The notes beneath the pieces are model-generated. The model made no database searches. It was not told the DNA's origin and worked only from the letters and a program-made list of their open reading frames with translations. Position numbers and translations under genes: made by a program. From Fidelibacterota bacterium (GTDB taxonomy: Bacteria; Fidelibacterota; UBA8477; JABMPR01): DNA of 64,000 nucleotides. The stretch covers positions 62,001 to 126,000 of the forward strand of contig JAIPJF010000007.1 in assembly GCA_021734325.1 (NCBI GenBank). The letters run 5' to 3'. Of this stretch, positions 19,096-30,920 are shown piece by piece. Numbering within the stretch: the first letter of the stretch is position 1; every line of letters starts with the position of its first letter.

Positions 19096-22000
19096 TCAAT
19101 CGAAAATATCTTGCAGACTGGTCACGGTCAGATCGTCTTTTAAAAGACGCCGAATTCCTCTGATAGCTGTTTTTGCTCCTGATAAGGTTGTAATCGCTGG
19201 GATTTTATGTCGAATAGCAGCCCGCCCAATTTCGTATTCATCATCGCGGGATCGTTTTCCAAGCGGTGTATTAATGACCATCTGAATTTCACCATTCTTG
19301 ATCAGATCCACCACGTGAGGTCTACCCTCATTGACTTTCAGAATCGCTCGAACGACAAGACCATTCTCTTTGAGGACCTCTGCTGTTCCATGGGTTGCCA
19401 AGATCTTGAATCCCAATTCCTGAAGATCCTGGGCGATATCGATCACGTTTTGCTTATCTCTGTCATTGACAGAGATAAAAACAGATCCCTTGGTCGGAAG
19501 CAGATTCCCTGCTCCCAACTCTGCCTTGGCAAAAGCAGCCCCCAGTCTTGAATCCAGGCCGATGACCTCACCCGTAGATCTCATTTCAGGGGAAAGGAAG
19601 ACACTCTGTTTTGGGAATTTATTAAAGGGGAAAACAGGCTTTTTTACTGCTATCAGGTTATGTTTTTTTCGACTCAGATCAAAATCCTTAAGCTTTTTCC
19701 CTGTGGCCAATTGCGCAGCATATTTCGCCAGAGGTACGTCCCGTACCTTGCTCACAAAGGGTACAGTACGACTTGCCCTCGGATTGACCTCCAGTACATA
19801 AATGATCCCATCCTTGGCCGCAAACTGAATATTAATCAGGCCAATGGTCTTTAAAGACAGGGCCAGTTCGCGGGTGTATCGCTCAATTCGCTTTCGATGA
19901 TTTGGAAGCAGCTGATAGGGCGGAAGAACACAGGCAGAATCACCAGAATGAATACCGGCTTCTTCAATATGTTGCATGATGCCGCCAATAAAAACCTCTT
20001 CACCATCGCAAAGGGCATCCACATCAAATTCAAAGGCATCCTCCAGGAATGCATCAATCAGAACAGGATGATGTCCGCTGACGGCTGTCGCCTGGGCCAT
20101 GAATTGTCGGAGAGAATCTTCGGCATACACGATTTCCATCCCGCGACCTCCCAATACATAGGAGGGTCTTACCAGAACCGGGTAGCCTATCTCATTGGCT
20201 ACCTCAATGGCTTCATCAACTGAAAATGCCGTCCCATACGCTGGAGCCGGAATGTTCAATTCGTCCAGAATGGTTCCAAATTTCTTGCGGTTCTCAGCGA
20301 GATCGATGGCTGCCGGACTGGTTCCAATTATGCTGACTCCAGCTTCCTGGAGACGCATGGCAATATTCAAGGGTGTTTGCCCACCAAACTGGACCAGGAC
20401 ACCATCCGGTTGCTCCAGATCGACAATATTCATGACATTTTCGTAAGTGAGCGGTTCAAAATAAAGACGGTCTGAGATATCAAAATCTGTTGATACGGTT
20501 TCCGGATTACAATTCACCATGATCGTTTTATAACCTAGCTCATTCAATCCAAAGACAGCCTGAACGCAACAGTAGTCGAATTCGATTCCCTGACCAATTC
20601 TGTTTGGTCCACCTCCGAGAATGATCACTTTCTTGCCTGGCAGAGGCAGAACCTCATTTTCTGTTTCGTAGGTGGAATAAACATAGGATGTACGGGCTGG
20701 AAATTCAGCAGCACAGGTGTCGACTTCCTTGAATGTGGGGAGGATATTGTTTGCTTTTCGAAAATCTCGAATCTCATTCTCGCTCATGGAAATTCGGTTT
20801 GCGATCTGGATATCGGAATAGCCATGCCGCTTAAACTCGCGAATACTCTCATGTTCAAGTGACGGGATACCTTCTAATGCCAATTCCTGAATTTGATGCA
20901 GGAACCATGGATCGATCTGAGTGATCCTATGCAGGGTGTCAAGGTCAACCCCGTTTTCAAATGCCTTCCAGATCTTTACCAGACGAAAGGCAGTTGCAAA
21001 ACGCATTTTTTTAAGATCAAGATCACGGCCGATCATTTTTTTGGGTTCAAGTCCATCCAGACCGACTTCCAGAGAGCGAAATGCTTTTTGTAAACTTTCT
21101 TTAAAGGTCCGTCCAATGGCCATCACCTCACCGACGGATTGCATTTGAACACCGAGAGTACCATCTGCTGTTGGAAATTTTTCAAAGTCAAAACGCGGAA
21201 CTTTGGTGACGATATAATCGATACTGGGTTCAAATGCGGCAAGCGTTTCACCCGTGATCTCATTGGGAAGTTCATCGAGATGGTAACCAACGGCGAGTTT
21301 GGCGGCAATTTTTGCAATAGGAAAACCAGTCGCCTTGGATGCGAGGGCAGAAGATCGACTCACGCGAGGATTCATTTCAATGACGATCATCCGTCCTGAA
21401 ACAGGATCAACCGCAAACTGAACATTGGAGCCCCCTGTCTCCACGCCAATAGCCCGCAGACATTCGATGGACCAGTTCCGCATCTTCTGATATTCCTTAT
21501 CGGTCAAGGTCATTGCCGGGGCAATGGTAACAGAATCGCCGGTATGCACCCCCATGGGGTCAATATTTTCAATGGAGCAGACGATAATGGCGTTGTCACA
21601 TCTGTCACGGACAACTTCCATCTCGAACTCCTTCCAACCTAAAAGGGACTCTTCTATCAATACTTCGCCGATGGGAGAGGCAGCGAGGCCATTTTCGACC
21701 AGCTCTTTAAATTCTTCAAGGTTATAGGCTGTGGAACCTCCAGTACCACCCATGGTGAAGGAGGGCCTGATAATGGCCGGGAATCCAGTGGTCGCAACGA
21801 TCTCCATAGCCGATGAAACACTGTGAGCAAAGCCCCCTTTGGCAGTGTCAATTCCCACAGAATCCATCACCGTTTTGAATTTCTCACGATCTTCAGCCTT
21901 ATTGATCGCGTCCACATCCGCGCCGATCAATTCAACTTCATATTTCTTTAATATTCCCAGCTCATCTAGTTTAATGGCCAGATCCAGGGCCGTTTGTCCA

Positions 22001-22272
22001 CCGACGGTGGGAAGTATGGCATCTGGACGTTCTTTTGCTATGATGGCACTGACAATGGTCGGGGTCAGTGGCTCTAGATAGGTAGCGTCAGCCAGATTGC
22101 GGTCAGTCATGATGGTTGCTGGGTTGGAATTGACCAGAATGATTCGATACCCCTCCTCTCGCAGGGCGCGGCAGGCTTGAGTTCCGGAATAATCAAATTC
22201 GCAGGCCTGACCAATAACAATTGGTCCAGCTCCCAGAATAAGGATGGATTTTATATCAGTTCTTTTTGGCAT
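19096..22272 (-). CDS. carB: carbamoyl-phosphate synthase large subunit
   Basis: 1058-aa synthetase subunit with the two duplicated ATP-grasp halves (each with [17 protein letters not shown] or [17 protein letters not shown]-type openings at about residues 11 and 550), an oligomerisation region between them, and a C-terminal MGS-like allosteric domain from about residue 930. Makes carbamoyl phosphate for arginine and pyrimidines from ammonia delivered by CarA. The start ATG 22272 lies inside the end of carA (17-nt overlap), so the two are co-translated. Confidence 0.97.
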   Translation of the reverse strand: MPKRTDIKSILILGAGPIVIGQACEFDYSGTQACRALREEGYRIILVNSNPATIMTDRNLADATYLEPLTPTIVSAIIAKERPDAILPTVGGQTALDLAIKLDELGILKKYEVELIGADVDAINKAEDREKFKTVMDSVGIDTAKGGFAHSVSSAMEIVATTGFPAIIRPSFTMGGTGGSTAYNLEEFKELVENGLAASPIGEVLIEESLLGWKEFEMEVVRDRCDNAIIVCSIENIDPMGVHTGDSVTIAPAMTLTDKEYQKMRNWSIECLRAIGVETGGSNVQFAVDPVSGRMIVIEMNPRVSRSSALASKATGFPIAKIAAKLAVGYHLDELPNEITGETLAAFEPSIDYIVTKVPRFDFEKFPTADGTLGVQMQSVGEVMAIGRTFKESLQKAFRSLEVGLDGLEPKKMIGRDLDLKKMRFATAFRLVKIWKAFENGVDLDTLHRITQIDPWFLHQIQELALEGIPSLEHESIREFKRHGYSDIQIANRISMSENEIRDFRKANNILPTFKEVDTCAAEFPARTSYVYSTYETENEVLPLPGKKVIILGGGPNRIGQGIEFDYCCVQAVFGLNELGYKTIMVNCNPETVSTDFDISDRLYFEPLTYENVMNIVDLEQPDGVLVQFGGQTPLNIAMRLQEAGVSIIGTSPAAIDLAENRKKFGTILDELNIPAPAYGTAFSVDEAIEVANEIGYPVLVRPSYVLGGRGMEIVYAEDSLRQFMAQATAVSGHHPVLIDAFLEDAFEFDVDALCDGEEVFIGGIMQHIEEAGIHSGDSACVLPPYQLLPNHRKRIERYTRELALSLKTIGLINIQFAAKDGIIYVLEVNPRASRTVPFVSKVRDVPLAKYAAQLATGKKLKDFDLSRKKHNLIAVKKPVFPFNKFPKQSVFLSPEMRSTGEVIGLDSRLGAAFAKAELGAGNLLPTKGSVFISVNDRDKQNVIDIAQDLQELGFKILATHGTAEVLKENGLVVRAILKVNEGRPHVVDLIKNGEIQMVINTPLGKRSRDDEYEIGRAAIRHKIPAITTLSGAKTAIRGIRRLLKDDLTVTSLQDIFD

Positions 22273-23356
22273 GGGTGTCCATCAGCTTGATGAATTCCTG
22301 GAATAGATAGCGGGAATCGTGGGGTCCCGGGCTCGCTTCGGGATGATACTGGACCGAAAATGCAGGGTTGTCTAGACAACGAATTCCTTCCAGGGTATCA
22401 TCGTTCAGATTCACATGGGTGACTTGGATTGAAGCAGGGAGTGACTCCGGATCAACGGCAAAGCCGTGATTTTGACTCGTGATCTCAACCCGTTCTGTGA
22501 TCTGGTTTTTCACCGGGTGATTTCCTCCGCGATGCCCGAACTTGAGTTTATATGTTTTTGCCCCCAGGGCAAGGGAGAGGATCTGATGACCAAGGCAAAT
22601 ACCAAAGATTGGTTTTTCACCAACGAGTTGTTTTACGGTGCTAATGGCGTAGTCCACAGGTTCTGGATCGCCTGGTCCATTGGAGAGAAAAACACCATCG
22701 GGATTCAGGGCCAGAATATCAGCCACTGATGTGTCAGCTGGAACAATGGTGATGTCACAATCATGAATTGCGAGTTGTCTCAGAATGTTGTACTTGATAC
22801 CGAAATCCAGCGCAACCACATGATATTTCCGGGAAGCATTCTCCGCAGACCACTGCCAGGGTTTCAGGCAACTCACTTCTTTGACCAGATCACGACCGTT
22901 CATGGATGGCACTTGCTCCAATTGAATCTTTAATACAGCCGGGTCAAGTATCTCGGAGCTGATAATGCCATTCATGGCACCTTCATTTCGGATCATTCGG
23001 GTCAGGGCTCTGGTATCGATCCCTTGAATACCCACAATACCAGCATCATTCAGATATGACTGTAGGCTCTGGGTAGCTCGATAATTGGAAAATACCGGAC
23101 TGGCTTCTCTGACAATAAACCCCTGAACCTGTATCCGATCACTTTCAATATCTTCAGGATTGATCCCATAATTGCCAATATGAGGGGCTGTCATGGTGAC
23201 AATTTGGCCTTTATAGGATGGGTCGGTCAGAATCTCCTGGTAACCGGTCATGCTGGTATTAAAACAGACCTCACCACCGGAGGTACCGATTGCGCCAAAA
23301 GAAAGTCCTTTAAAGTGGTGTCCATTTTCCAGAAGCAGGATCGCGGGCTTATTCAT
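22256..23356 (-). CDS. carA: carbamoyl-phosphate synthase small (glutaminase) subunit
   Basis: 366-aa CarA. N-terminal domain has [17 protein letters not shown]; the C-terminal class I glutamine amidotransferase has LSNGPGDPE, the nucleophile in [10 protein letters not shown], and [10 protein letters not shown] with the His-Glu pair. Hydrolyses glutamine and tunnels ammonia to CarB. First gene of the carAB unit. No clear regulatory element (PyrR site, arginine box) is recognisable upstream. Confidence 0.97.
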   Translation of the reverse strand: MNKPAILLLENGHHFKGLSFGAIGTSGGEVCFNTSMTGYQEILTDPSYKGQIVTMTAPHIGNYGINPEDIESDRIQVQGFIVREASPVFSNYRATQSLQSYLNDAGIVGIQGIDTRALTRMIRNEGAMNGIISSEILDPAVLKIQLEQVPSMNGRDLVKEVSCLKPWQWSAENASRKYHVVALDFGIKYNILRQLAIHDCDITIVPADTSVADILALNPDGVFLSNGPGDPEPVDYAISTVKQLVGEKPIFGICLGHQILSLALGAKTYKLKFGHRGGNHPVKNQITERVEITSQNHGFAVDPESLPASIQVTHVNLNDDTLEGIRCLDNPAFSVQYHPEASPGPHDSRYLFQEFIKLMDTHAKKN

Positions 23357-23525
23357 TAAAGTCTAATGTCACTTTTATTTAAGGATGTGCAACCGAAAAT
23401 GTGCCGGGTTGAAGTATTTATTTGAAATAAATTCGAAAGGGATGATATTGCACAAGCCCAATCAAAGAATGCCTGGAAACAGCTTGGAGAGGAAGGTTTG
23501 CATTGGTACGGGCAGAGAGGAGAAA

Positions 23526-24110
23526 ATGAAGGTTTATCTGGAAACTGAGCGCATGATCCTGAGAGAATTCATTGAGGCAGATGTGGATAATCTGGTTGAC
23601 CTTGACTCTGATCCGAAGGTCATGCTTTACATCAATGGTGGAAAGCCGACCCCTCGCCAGGATGTAGTTGAAAGGGTCATGCCCCATATCTTGAAATATT
23701 ACAAAAATAATGATGGTCTGGGTATCTGGGCTGCAATGAATAAACTTGATGGGCAATTCATGGGCTGGTTTCTATTGCGACCCAATTGGGCTGACGAAAC
23801 AGAGACTGAATTGGGGTATCGTTTTAAACGGCAATACTGGGATCAGGGCTATGCAAGTGAAGGATCACGTGCCTTGATCCACAAAGGTTTCATGCACCTG
23901 AAAGTAAATGTCATCATGGCTACTGCAGATCCTGCGAATGTTGCATCACGGAGAGTTATGGAGAAAATTGGTCTGAAATTTGAAAAAGAGTATGCAGAAG
24001 CAGATGGCTTTATCGTTGTCAAATATCGTTTGGGGAGAAGCGAATATTTAAAACGGGGCCAGTCTGAAGTGTCGAAGGACCCCATTGATTATGGATCAGA
24101 AATTCGATAA
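23526..24110 (+). CDS. GNAT-family (RimJ/RimL type) N-acetyltransferase
   Basis: 194 aa. ATG 23526 follows GAGAGGAGAAA, whereas the frame is open to 23385 without an SD. It starts with the family's typical YLETERMILREF. LGYRFKRQYWDQGYASEGSRALI carries the acetyl-CoA loop and NVASRRVMEKIGL the C-terminal motif, as in RimJ/RimL-like ribosomal-protein acetyltransferases. The substrate is unknown. The last ~25 residues are basic and variable. Confidence 0.88.
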   Translation: MKVYLETERMILREFIEADVDNLVDLDSDPKVMLYINGGKPTPRQDVVERVMPHILKYYKNNDGLGIWAAMNKLDGQFMGWFLLRPNWADETETELGYRFKRQYWDQGYASEGSRALIHKGFMHLKVNVIMATADPANVASRRVMEKIGLKFEKEYAEADGFIVVKYRLGRSEYLKRGQSEVSKDPIDYGSEIR

Positions 24111-24144
24111 AAAATTTATTTAATTTTCGCCAGAAAAGGATCAA

Positions 24145-24555
24145 ATGTCAATCTTTACAAACAGAATGCAGAGGGAAGCAAACACCATCAGGGCGATGGT
24201 AAGGATTTACTGCCAGCATCACCATGAAGGAAAAACGGAAAATTGTCCGGAATGTTCTCAGATCCAGAATTATGCCCTTGACCGCCTCTATTATTGTCCG
24301 TTCCAGGAGGGGAAGACCTCCTGTAAAAACTGTCCCGTTCATTGCTATAAACCCAGTATGAAGGATGATATAAAAAGGGTAATGCGGTATTCAGGTCCAC
24401 GGATGGCTCTCAGGCACCCAATGTTGACCATTTTTCACTTTATTGACGAGAGAAGACGTGAGCCAGCTCACAGCACAACTGGAAAAGAATTCAAGAAGAC
24501 AGGGCAAGGAATGAACAATCCTGGCAGACCCAATGAAGCATGTGAACATCTCTAG
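24145..24555 (+). CDS. nitrous oxide-stimulated promoter family protein
   Basis: 136 aa. Matches the small Cys-rich family named for a nitrous-oxide-stimulated promoter (PF11756): REANTIRAMVRIYCQHHH, CPECSQIQNYALDRL, CPF...KTSCKNCPVHCYKP and VMRYSGPRMALRHP, with six or more conserved cysteines. The cysteine pattern suggests metal binding. Biochemical role is unknown. The C-terminal ~30 residues are not conserved. Starts 34 nt after the GNAT gene and may be co-transcribed with it. Confidence 0.85.
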   Translation: MSIFTNRMQREANTIRAMVRIYCQHHHEGKTENCPECSQIQNYALDRLYYCPFQEGKTSCKNCPVHCYKPSMKDDIKRVMRYSGPRMALRHPMLTIFHFIDERRREPAHSTTGKEFKKTGQGMNNPGRPNEACEHL

Positions 24556-24726
24556 GCTTTTCACCTCAAAGACACTCAATTTTTTCTCTGTCATTTAACA
24601 CCCTTTGACCATCCTTTTAAAGATTGCTAATTATTTGTATGCAAGGTATAAATGATTAATATTAAACACTGATAAATAGACACTAGGGATGATTTCCAAA
24701 GCTCGAACCATCATATATGAAGAAAA

Positions 24727-26628
24727 ATGAATATGGCTAAATCAATACAGGCGGAACACAAAGCATTTGAATTTTTACCCGGTGCCCTGATCGAGATCGA
24801 TTTGGCCACCAGGTCGATCACCTATATGAGCAGAATCGCCCATGCTGTTTTCGGATATTCCAGCACTGACCTTGATTCAGGAATTCCAGCAATCGATATC
24901 TTTTCCAACCCTGCTGAATATGAGCGTGCGATGGAGCTGGTGAAGTCCTTCGGTATGGAAAGTTATCAGGAGCATATACCCTACACCCCGGTTAATAATC
25001 AGGACCTGTATGATTTCATGCTCAAAAAAAAGGATGGTAGTTTATTCTATGGTGAATGTCAGGGTGCTTTTGTTCTGGACGAGGACAAAATACCGATAAG
25101 TATTCGAATCTATGTTAGAGATCTCACTGAACAACGGAAAATGGAAGCCTCGATTGCGGATCATGAGGAAAAATATCGACTACTAATTGAAAACTCCATC
25201 GATTGTATCTGGACGCTGGACAAAAATTTAGTATTTACATTTCTTAGCCCGACACTTGAAAACATCTTGGGTTTTAAACCAGAGGAATGGATTGGTACAA
25301 GTCTGGTGTCGCATTTCAGGCCACAGGAGCGAGAAGTGATTGGTCCTATTGCTGAAGAAGCGATAAAAAACTACAAGTCTTTCGAGCCTGTTTCCATAGA
25401 AACCGTTATCCTGAGCAAAGACAAAAAGGAAGTGGCGCTGGAAATAAGGAGTAAGGTTTTACTTAGCAGTGAAGGTGAATTGCTTGGTTTGCAGGGAACA
25501 ACCAGAGACATAACAACGCGTAAAGAAGCTGAGAATGCACTCATCGAGAGTGAAAATAAATATCACAATATTTTTAACAACTCCCAGGATGCCGTCTACA
25601 TCACCACTGAAAGCGGGTCGCTAATAGACTTTAATCAGGCATTGGTTGATATGCTCGGATACTCCTCGGAGGAACTTATGAATATGAGTATAAGCGAACT
25701 CTACCAAAATGATGAAGACCGTATTCTATTCCAGCAAGCGATCCAAGCGCATGGATTTGTAAAGGATTTTGAACTACACATACCAAAAAAGGATGGTACC
25801 ATCATTGACTGTCTGGACACCTCCACAATGAATAAGCGCCCAGACGGTGTCATTGAGTATCACGGAATCATACGCGATATTACTGAACAAAAAAAATCTA
25901 AAAAACGTATTGAGCAGGCATTGATGGATGTAAAAGTAGCCAGCGCGGCTAAAGACCAATTCATTGCCAATATGTCGCATGAGTTTCGAACGCCATTGAC
26001 CAGTATCATTGGATTCACCGATTACCTGAAGAAAAGTCTTGGTAATTCCCTAAAGCCCAGCGACAGAGAATCATTTGACTCCATCCATAGAAATAGTGAT
26101 CGTCTGCTTCAGACTGTCAACGCCATATTAAACTTTTCCCAGATTCAATCTGGGGGCCATCAACTGAATCCTCGTATCATTTATCTTAATCCATTTGTTC
26201 AGAAACTATGTAATGACTTTAAAAGTAGTGCCTACAAAAAGGGACTGGAATTTGATTTTATATCAGAGACAGATGACGATAAATCCTGGCTTGATGAATA
26301 CTCAATCCGTCAGGCGGTTGAAAATATTGTCCAAAATGCCATTAAGTATACCAACGAAGGGAAGATTACTGTAAAACTTACCAGAGCAAAAAATCGTTTA
26401 AAACTCATCATCTCTGATACGGGGATTGGTATTTCTGCAGATTTTTATAAACAGATATTTCAGCCCTTCAGTCAGGAGAGTGAGGGCCTTGAGAGAGAAT
26501 ATCAGGGTCTGGGTCTTGGCCTGGCGCTTACCAAACGATATCTGGAATGGAATAATGTGGACATTGACGTTGACAGCAGAAGCAACATGGGCTCAAGCTT
26601 TACCCTGACCTTTCCGGACAGCCCCTGA
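24727..26628 (+). CDS. PAS-domain sensor histidine kinase
   Basis: 633 aa, no membrane segment, so a soluble cytoplasmic sensor. Three PAS/PAC modules (about 15-140, 145-270, 275-395; PAC ends read RDLTEQRKM, RDITTRKEA, RDITEQKKS) precede a HisKA domain with the phospho-acceptor in MSHEFRTPL (His ~418) and an HATPase domain with N (NIVQNAIKYT), G1 (DTGIGIS) and G2 (GLGLGLAL) boxes. No receiver domain and no response regulator nearby, so it is an orphan kinase. The signal is unknown. Confidence 0.93.
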   Translation: MNMAKSIQAEHKAFEFLPGALIEIDLATRSITYMSRIAHAVFGYSSTDLDSGIPAIDIFSNPAEYERAMELVKSFGMESYQEHIPYTPVNNQDLYDFMLKKKDGSLFYGECQGAFVLDEDKIPISIRIYVRDLTEQRKMEASIADHEEKYRLLIENSIDCIWTLDKNLVFTFLSPTLENILGFKPEEWIGTSLVSHFRPQEREVIGPIAEEAIKNYKSFEPVSIETVILSKDKKEVALEIRSKVLLSSEGELLGLQGTTRDITTRKEAENALIESENKYHNIFNNSQDAVYITTESGSLIDFNQALVDMLGYSSEELMNMSISELYQNDEDRILFQQAIQAHGFVKDFELHIPKKDGTIIDCLDTSTMNKRPDGVIEYHGIIRDITEQKKSKKRIEQALMDVKVASAAKDQFIANMSHEFRTPLTSIIGFTDYLKKSLGNSLKPSDRESFDSIHRNSDRLLQTVNAILNFSQIQSGGHQLNPRIIYLNPFVQKLCNDFKSSAYKKGLEFDFISETDDDKSWLDEYSIRQAVENIVQNAIKYTNEGKITVKLTRAKNRLKLIISDTGIGISADFYKQIFQPFSQESEGLEREYQGLGLGLALTKRYLEWNNVDIDVDSRSNMGSSFTLTFPDSP

Positions 26629-26661
26629 TAGATTTCAAGTTTTGATCGAATCTGGAGTATG

Positions 26662-26734
<73 letters not shown>

Positions 26735-26760
26735 ATGAAAAAAGCGGCTGAATATATGTT

Positions 26761-26789
26761 TTGATATATCCCTTGGCAAGCTTGTCAAT
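26761..26789 (-). promoter_or_regulatory. candidate promoter for tRNA-Thr
   Basis: On the minus strand, TTGACA (26789-26784), a 17-nt spacer and TATCAA (26766-26761) stand about 27 nt before the tRNA 5' end. Perfect -35, weak -10. Inference only. Confidence 0.45.
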
Positions 26790-26917
26790 TCAACCTGGAA
26801 TACTTGACTTTTAAAAACCTGTCCATATCTGAGACCGTACTCATTACCTTAACAGGCTCTGGAACTTCTATGAAGAACCCGGGGTTAGAAATATTTAGGT
26901 GCAATCAAGGAGTTTCA

Positions 26918-27577
26918 TTGAACAGGATTTGGAAAAATATAGGTGTTTCACTTGCCATTATGATGGTCTCAGTACTCCAGGCCCAAAATCTTAGCATCAC
27001 CCGCCTGCAGTATGACGGGGGTGGTGACTGGTATGCCAATCCAAGTTCTCTTCCCAATTTGATTCGCTTCATCATCGACAATACGAATATCAAAGTGGAG
27101 CCGGAGGAGTCCCGGATTAAACTAACTGATACAGATCTGTATAGTCATCCATTTCTGTATATGACGGGGCATGGAAATGTCAAATTCAGCAATGAAGAAA
27201 TTTATAAACTGAGGGATTTTCTGATTTCAGGGGGATTTCTCCATGCAGATGATAACTATGGTATGGACGAATCTTTGAGACGTGAATTCAAAAAGGTCTT
27301 CCCGAAAAAAGAGTGGGTTGAATTGCCCCATGACCATCCCATATTCCACAATTATTTCGAATTTGACAATGGACTCCCCAAGATCCATGAGCATGATGGA
27401 AAACCCCCTCAGGCATTGGCCCTGTTTCACGAGGGACGGATTATTGTACTCTATACCTATGAAAGTGATCTGGGTGATGGTTGGGAGGACCTTGAAGTTC
27501 ATAATGACGGTGTGAAAAAGCATCGTGATGCCCTTGAAATGGGCACCAATATCTTAATCTATGCATTTACCCATTAA
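26918..27577 (+). CDS. exported DUF4159 domain protein
   Basis: 219 aa from TTG 26918, which has AAGGAG 5 nt upstream and begins a signal peptide (NRIWKNIGVSLAIMMVSVLQAQ). The open frame runs back to 26804, but without SD or family similarity. DUF4159 features: ITRLQYDGGGDWY, YPFLYMTGHG-like HPFLYMTGHG, LRDFLISGGFLHADDNYGMD, LPHDHPIF and YTYESDLGDGWED. The fold is amidotransferase-like and the activity unknown. First gene of an exported four-gene operon; its end overlaps the earliest start of the DUF4175 gene. Confidence 0.85.
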   Translation: MNRIWKNIGVSLAIMMVSVLQAQNLSITRLQYDGGGDWYANPSSLPNLIRFIIDNTNIKVEPEESRIKLTDTDLYSHPFLYMTGHGNVKFSNEEIYKLRDFLISGGFLHADDNYGMDESLRREFKKVFPKKEWVELPHDHPIFHNYFEFDNGLPKIHEHDGKPPQALALFHEGRIIVLYTYESDLGDGWEDLEVHNDGVKKHRDALEMGTNILIYAFTH

Positions 27578-27581
27578 AGCC

Positions 27582-30500
27582 ATGAACCAATCCCTGCATA
27601 TAAAACTGAAAGCGCACGCCATCACCAGAGCTCGTGGAATTGGTGCTCAACTGGGGATGGTCGCTTTTGTTTTGATTTCATTATTTGTGGGTATTCTGGT
27701 CTGGTTGGAGAGCTTTCGGTACTTTGAACCGGAGACTAAAATGGGTCTTCTGATATTTATTGGAGGTTTTACATCTCTCTCAACAGGCATCATTCTGGTT
27801 TATTACTGGCTATTAAGAAACCAGAGGATCAAGCAGACACGACCTGAATATATTGCCAATCTCATCGGTGATGAAGTGCCAGAGGTGGGGGACAGAATCC
27901 TTAATGCCGTGCAATTGAATGCAATGCATGGTGAGGCAGGTATATCGCAGGAGCTGCAAAAAGCCGCGGTCCAGGTCGGAATCGAGGTCATGGACCGAAT
28001 TCCCCGACAAGTCCTCTTCCCTTTGAAAAAGATAAAAATCTATTTGCTGAGAGTTGCCATGGGTTTCGTAGTACTGATTGGCTTGTATTTTCTGAATTTC
28101 CAGGAATCAACGGCTGCAATAAAAAGACTGAGCCAACCCGAGACTCGCTATGAATATCCTCTTCCTCTTAGCATCCACCTTTCAAGTAATAAGACGACTG
28201 TGATAGCCGGTGATACCCTGGCGATAACGGGGCAACTAAACGGACGTCATCTTAAATATGCAGATCTGATCATCCAGACCAGGAAGGACACGAATACTTT
28301 CCGGGTCGCCATTGAAGATCAACAATTCACTTTCCCCCTTGAGCATCTGATCACAAGCTTTACTGCTACTGCACAGGTTAGCAACCACAAATACTGGGAA
28401 CCCTGGACCACAATTACATCCAATTCGTTGGATATTCAGGTGATAAACAGACCCCTGATCCAAAATCTCAGTGTCCGTATCCGGCCACCCGCCTATACAA
28501 GATTGCCAATTGAAGTGCATACCCGGGATATTCTAGATATTAGCGGTTTTAAAGGTACACGGGTAAGTGTTGAAGGATTGGTCTCGAAGGAAGTCAAAAC
28601 AGTTAAGATGCATTTCGATCAGAACAGAAGCATGAAAGCCGAGGTAAATGGTCAGCGATTCACTGCCAATTTCGACCTTACCAAGGATGACAATCTCTGG
28701 TTCGAACTAACCGATGATGAGGGGGTCAACAATTCTGATCCTCTGGTCTATCCCATTTATGTTGCCAAGGATATGGCACCTTTGATACGGGTAATGGTAC
28801 CGGGGCAGGATGTCATTATTGGTGAAAGTATGCTCATCCCGACCCGCCTGAAAATGGATGATGATTTTGGATTTTCGAAACTTGAATTGAGTTATCAAAT
28901 TCAGCATCCTGATTTTTTGATGGCCGATACCAACACGTATAAGCAAAATATTGCTCTTCCACAAACGGATCAGATGTCACTTGAGCTCAGTTATGCCTGG
29001 GATATTAACAAGATCAACATCATGCCTGAAGATATGATCGAATATTGGTTCACAGTGTGGGATAACAATAGTGTAGATGGTCCCCGGAAAGCAATGAGCA
29101 AAAAGTGGGTGGCCAGACTGCCCTCATTGGATGAGATGTTTGGAGAAGTTGACAGGGGCAATGATCAGGTCAGGGAAGACCAGGCAGAAGTTCTGGATGT
29201 GGTAAAAGATATTCGTGAAAAGGTTGACCAGCTGGCACTGGAGGTTCAAAAGGATCCCAATCTCACCTGGGATCAAAAGCAGGAGGCTGAGGAGGCCATC
29301 CAGCAGGTTGGGGATTTGCAGCAGCAACTGGAAAAGATCAGTCAACAACTTGATGAGATGATGAAATCGGCGCAGGATCAAAATCTCTTCAGCAAAGAAA
29401 CACTGGATAAATACGCTGAACTGCAGCAACTCATGGAACAGTTGATAACACCTGAACTCAGAGAAGCCATGGAAAAACTCCAACAGGCCCTGGAGCAGAA
29501 CAATCCCCGGGATACGGAAATGGCCATGCAGGACTTCCAGACTGCCATGGAGGACTTTCAAAAAAGTCTGGAACGTACTTTGGAGATCTTCAAACAGGTG
29601 GAGTTGGAGCAAAAGATCGATGAACTAAATGCCCGTCTGACTGATTTGGCTGAACGACAGGAAACACTCGTCAAGAACCTGGACAGTCTAAATGCTGCTG
29701 ATGCAAGTCAACTGGAAAAGCAAATAACCAGGGACTTTAACAAAGCTGAGGAAACAGCGGAAGCCCTGAAAGATCTTCTCGATCAACGCGAGGACCTTCC
29801 CTCAGAATGGGTTCAGGACCTGCAGAAAAGCATAACCCAGGAGCAGATCAGCAAGAACCTGAACCAGGCTGCCGACCAAATGCAGCAGGGACAGATCAAG
29901 GACGCAAAAATCCCCTCATCTGAAGCGGCACAATCCCTACGAAAGCTTGCCCAGCAGTCGCAACAAATGCAGGAGAATCTCCAGCAGATGATGATGGATA
30001 AAGTGATTTCCGAATTTCGTTCTATCCTGCTTAAGACCCTGAATTTATCACAGTCCCAGGAAGCCCTGGAGCGAACCACACAAAATATCTCGAAGCAAAG
30101 CTCCCTGCTTCGGGATCAGGCAGAATCACAGATGGATCTTATGCAGGGACTACAGCAAGTCGCCAGTGACCTGAAAAATCTGGGTGAATCAACTTTCTCA
30201 GTCTCTCCCTCCATGGGCCGTTCGATGGGAGCAACCCAGGCCCACATGCAGGAAGCCATCAATCAAATGGAGGCTCGTAATACGGGAAAGGCATCTCAAG
30301 CTCAAAATTCAGCCCGTGAAAACTTGAATCGAATGGCCATGCAGATCGCGAGTAGCATGGAATCTCTTCAGGCATCTGGTGAGGCAAGTGGATTCAGTGA
30401 ATATATGGAGCAACTTCAGCAAATGGCAGGTCAGCAACAGGGCCTGAATCAGCAGACCATGTTGCAGTTGGGACAGGGGTCACAATCAATGATGCAGCAA

Positions 30501-30920
30501 CTTGCCAGACAGCAGATGCAACTGCATGAGGCGCTATCACAGATTGAAAAAGGGATGGGATCTGATTCCAGAATGTTGGGAGATCTGGGTAAAATTGGTG
30601 ATGAAATGGAAGCTGTGGCCAAGGAACTATTGAAGCGTAGACCGGCACAAAACATACATGAGCAGCAGGAGAGGATTTTAACTCGCCTGCTTGATGCACA
30701 GCGATCTGCCACCCAGCGAGATTTCAGCAAAAAAAGAAAATCTGAAACTGCCGGCGAAAAAAACTGGCTGGGAAGTGGCTCCTTACCTGATGATCTGGGT
30801 GAAGCACGTAATCTGCTTTATGAGGAATTGATTTTTAGTCTCAAACAGAATTATGACCGTGAGGAACAAGCCCTTATCCGTGAGTACTTCAATTTGCTGG
30901 AGACTGAGCTGAATGAATAG
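27582..30920 (+). CDS. DUF4175-type membrane protein with long coiled coil
   Basis: 1112 aa from ATG 27582; an in-frame ATG 27561 inside the previous gene is possible. Two N-terminal membrane helices (about residues 25-45 and 55-78) and a third near 158-178. A beta-rich region to ~520 follows (SVRIRPPAYTRLP and VSVEGLVSKEV as in DUF4175). The rest is very Gln/Glu/Met-rich coiled coil (~520-1040). Seen mostly in Bacteroidota and relatives; thought to be part of an envelope complex, biochemical role unknown. Overlaps the next gene by 8 nt. Confidence 0.82.
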   Translation: MNQSLHIKLKAHAITRARGIGAQLGMVAFVLISLFVGILVWLESFRYFEPETKMGLLIFIGGFTSLSTGIILVYYWLLRNQRIKQTRPEYIANLIGDEVPEVGDRILNAVQLNAMHGEAGISQELQKAAVQVGIEVMDRIPRQVLFPLKKIKIYLLRVAMGFVVLIGLYFLNFQESTAAIKRLSQPETRYEYPLPLSIHLSSNKTTVIAGDTLAITGQLNGRHLKYADLIIQTRKDTNTFRVAIEDQQFTFPLEHLITSFTATAQVSNHKYWEPWTTITSNSLDIQVINRPLIQNLSVRIRPPAYTRLPIEVHTRDILDISGFKGTRVSVEGLVSKEVKTVKMHFDQNRSMKAEVNGQRFTANFDLTKDDNLWFELTDDEGVNNSDPLVYPIYVAKDMAPLIRVMVPGQDVIIGESMLIPTRLKMDDDFGFSKLELSYQIQHPDFLMADTNTYKQNIALPQTDQMSLELSYAWDINKINIMPEDMIEYWFTVWDNNSVDGPRKAMSKKWVARLPSLDEMFGEVDRGNDQVREDQAEVLDVVKDIREKVDQLALEVQKDPNLTWDQKQEAEEAIQQVGDLQQQLEKISQQLDEMMKSAQDQNLFSKETLDKYAELQQLMEQLITPELREAMEKLQQALEQNNPRDTEMAMQDFQTAMEDFQKSLERTLEIFKQVELEQKIDELNARLTDLAERQETLVKNLDSLNAADASQLEKQITRDFNKAEETAEALKDLLDQREDLPSEWVQDLQKSITQEQISKNLNQAADQMQQGQIKDAKIPSSEAAQSLRKLAQQSQQMQENLQQMMMDKVISEFRSILLKTLNLSQSQEALERTTQNISKQSSLLRDQAESQMDLMQGLQQVASDLKNLGESTFSVSPSMGRSMGATQAHMQEAINQMEARNTGKASQAQNSARENLNRMAMQIASSMESLQASGEASGFSEYMEQLQQMAGQQQGLNQQTMLQLGQGSQSMMQQLARQQMQLHEALSQIEKGMGSDSRMLGDLGKIGDEMEAVAKELLKRRPAQNIHEQQERILTRLLDAQRSATQRDFSKKRKSETAGEKNWLGSGSLPDDLGEARNLLYEELIFSLKQNYDREEQALIREYFNLLETELNE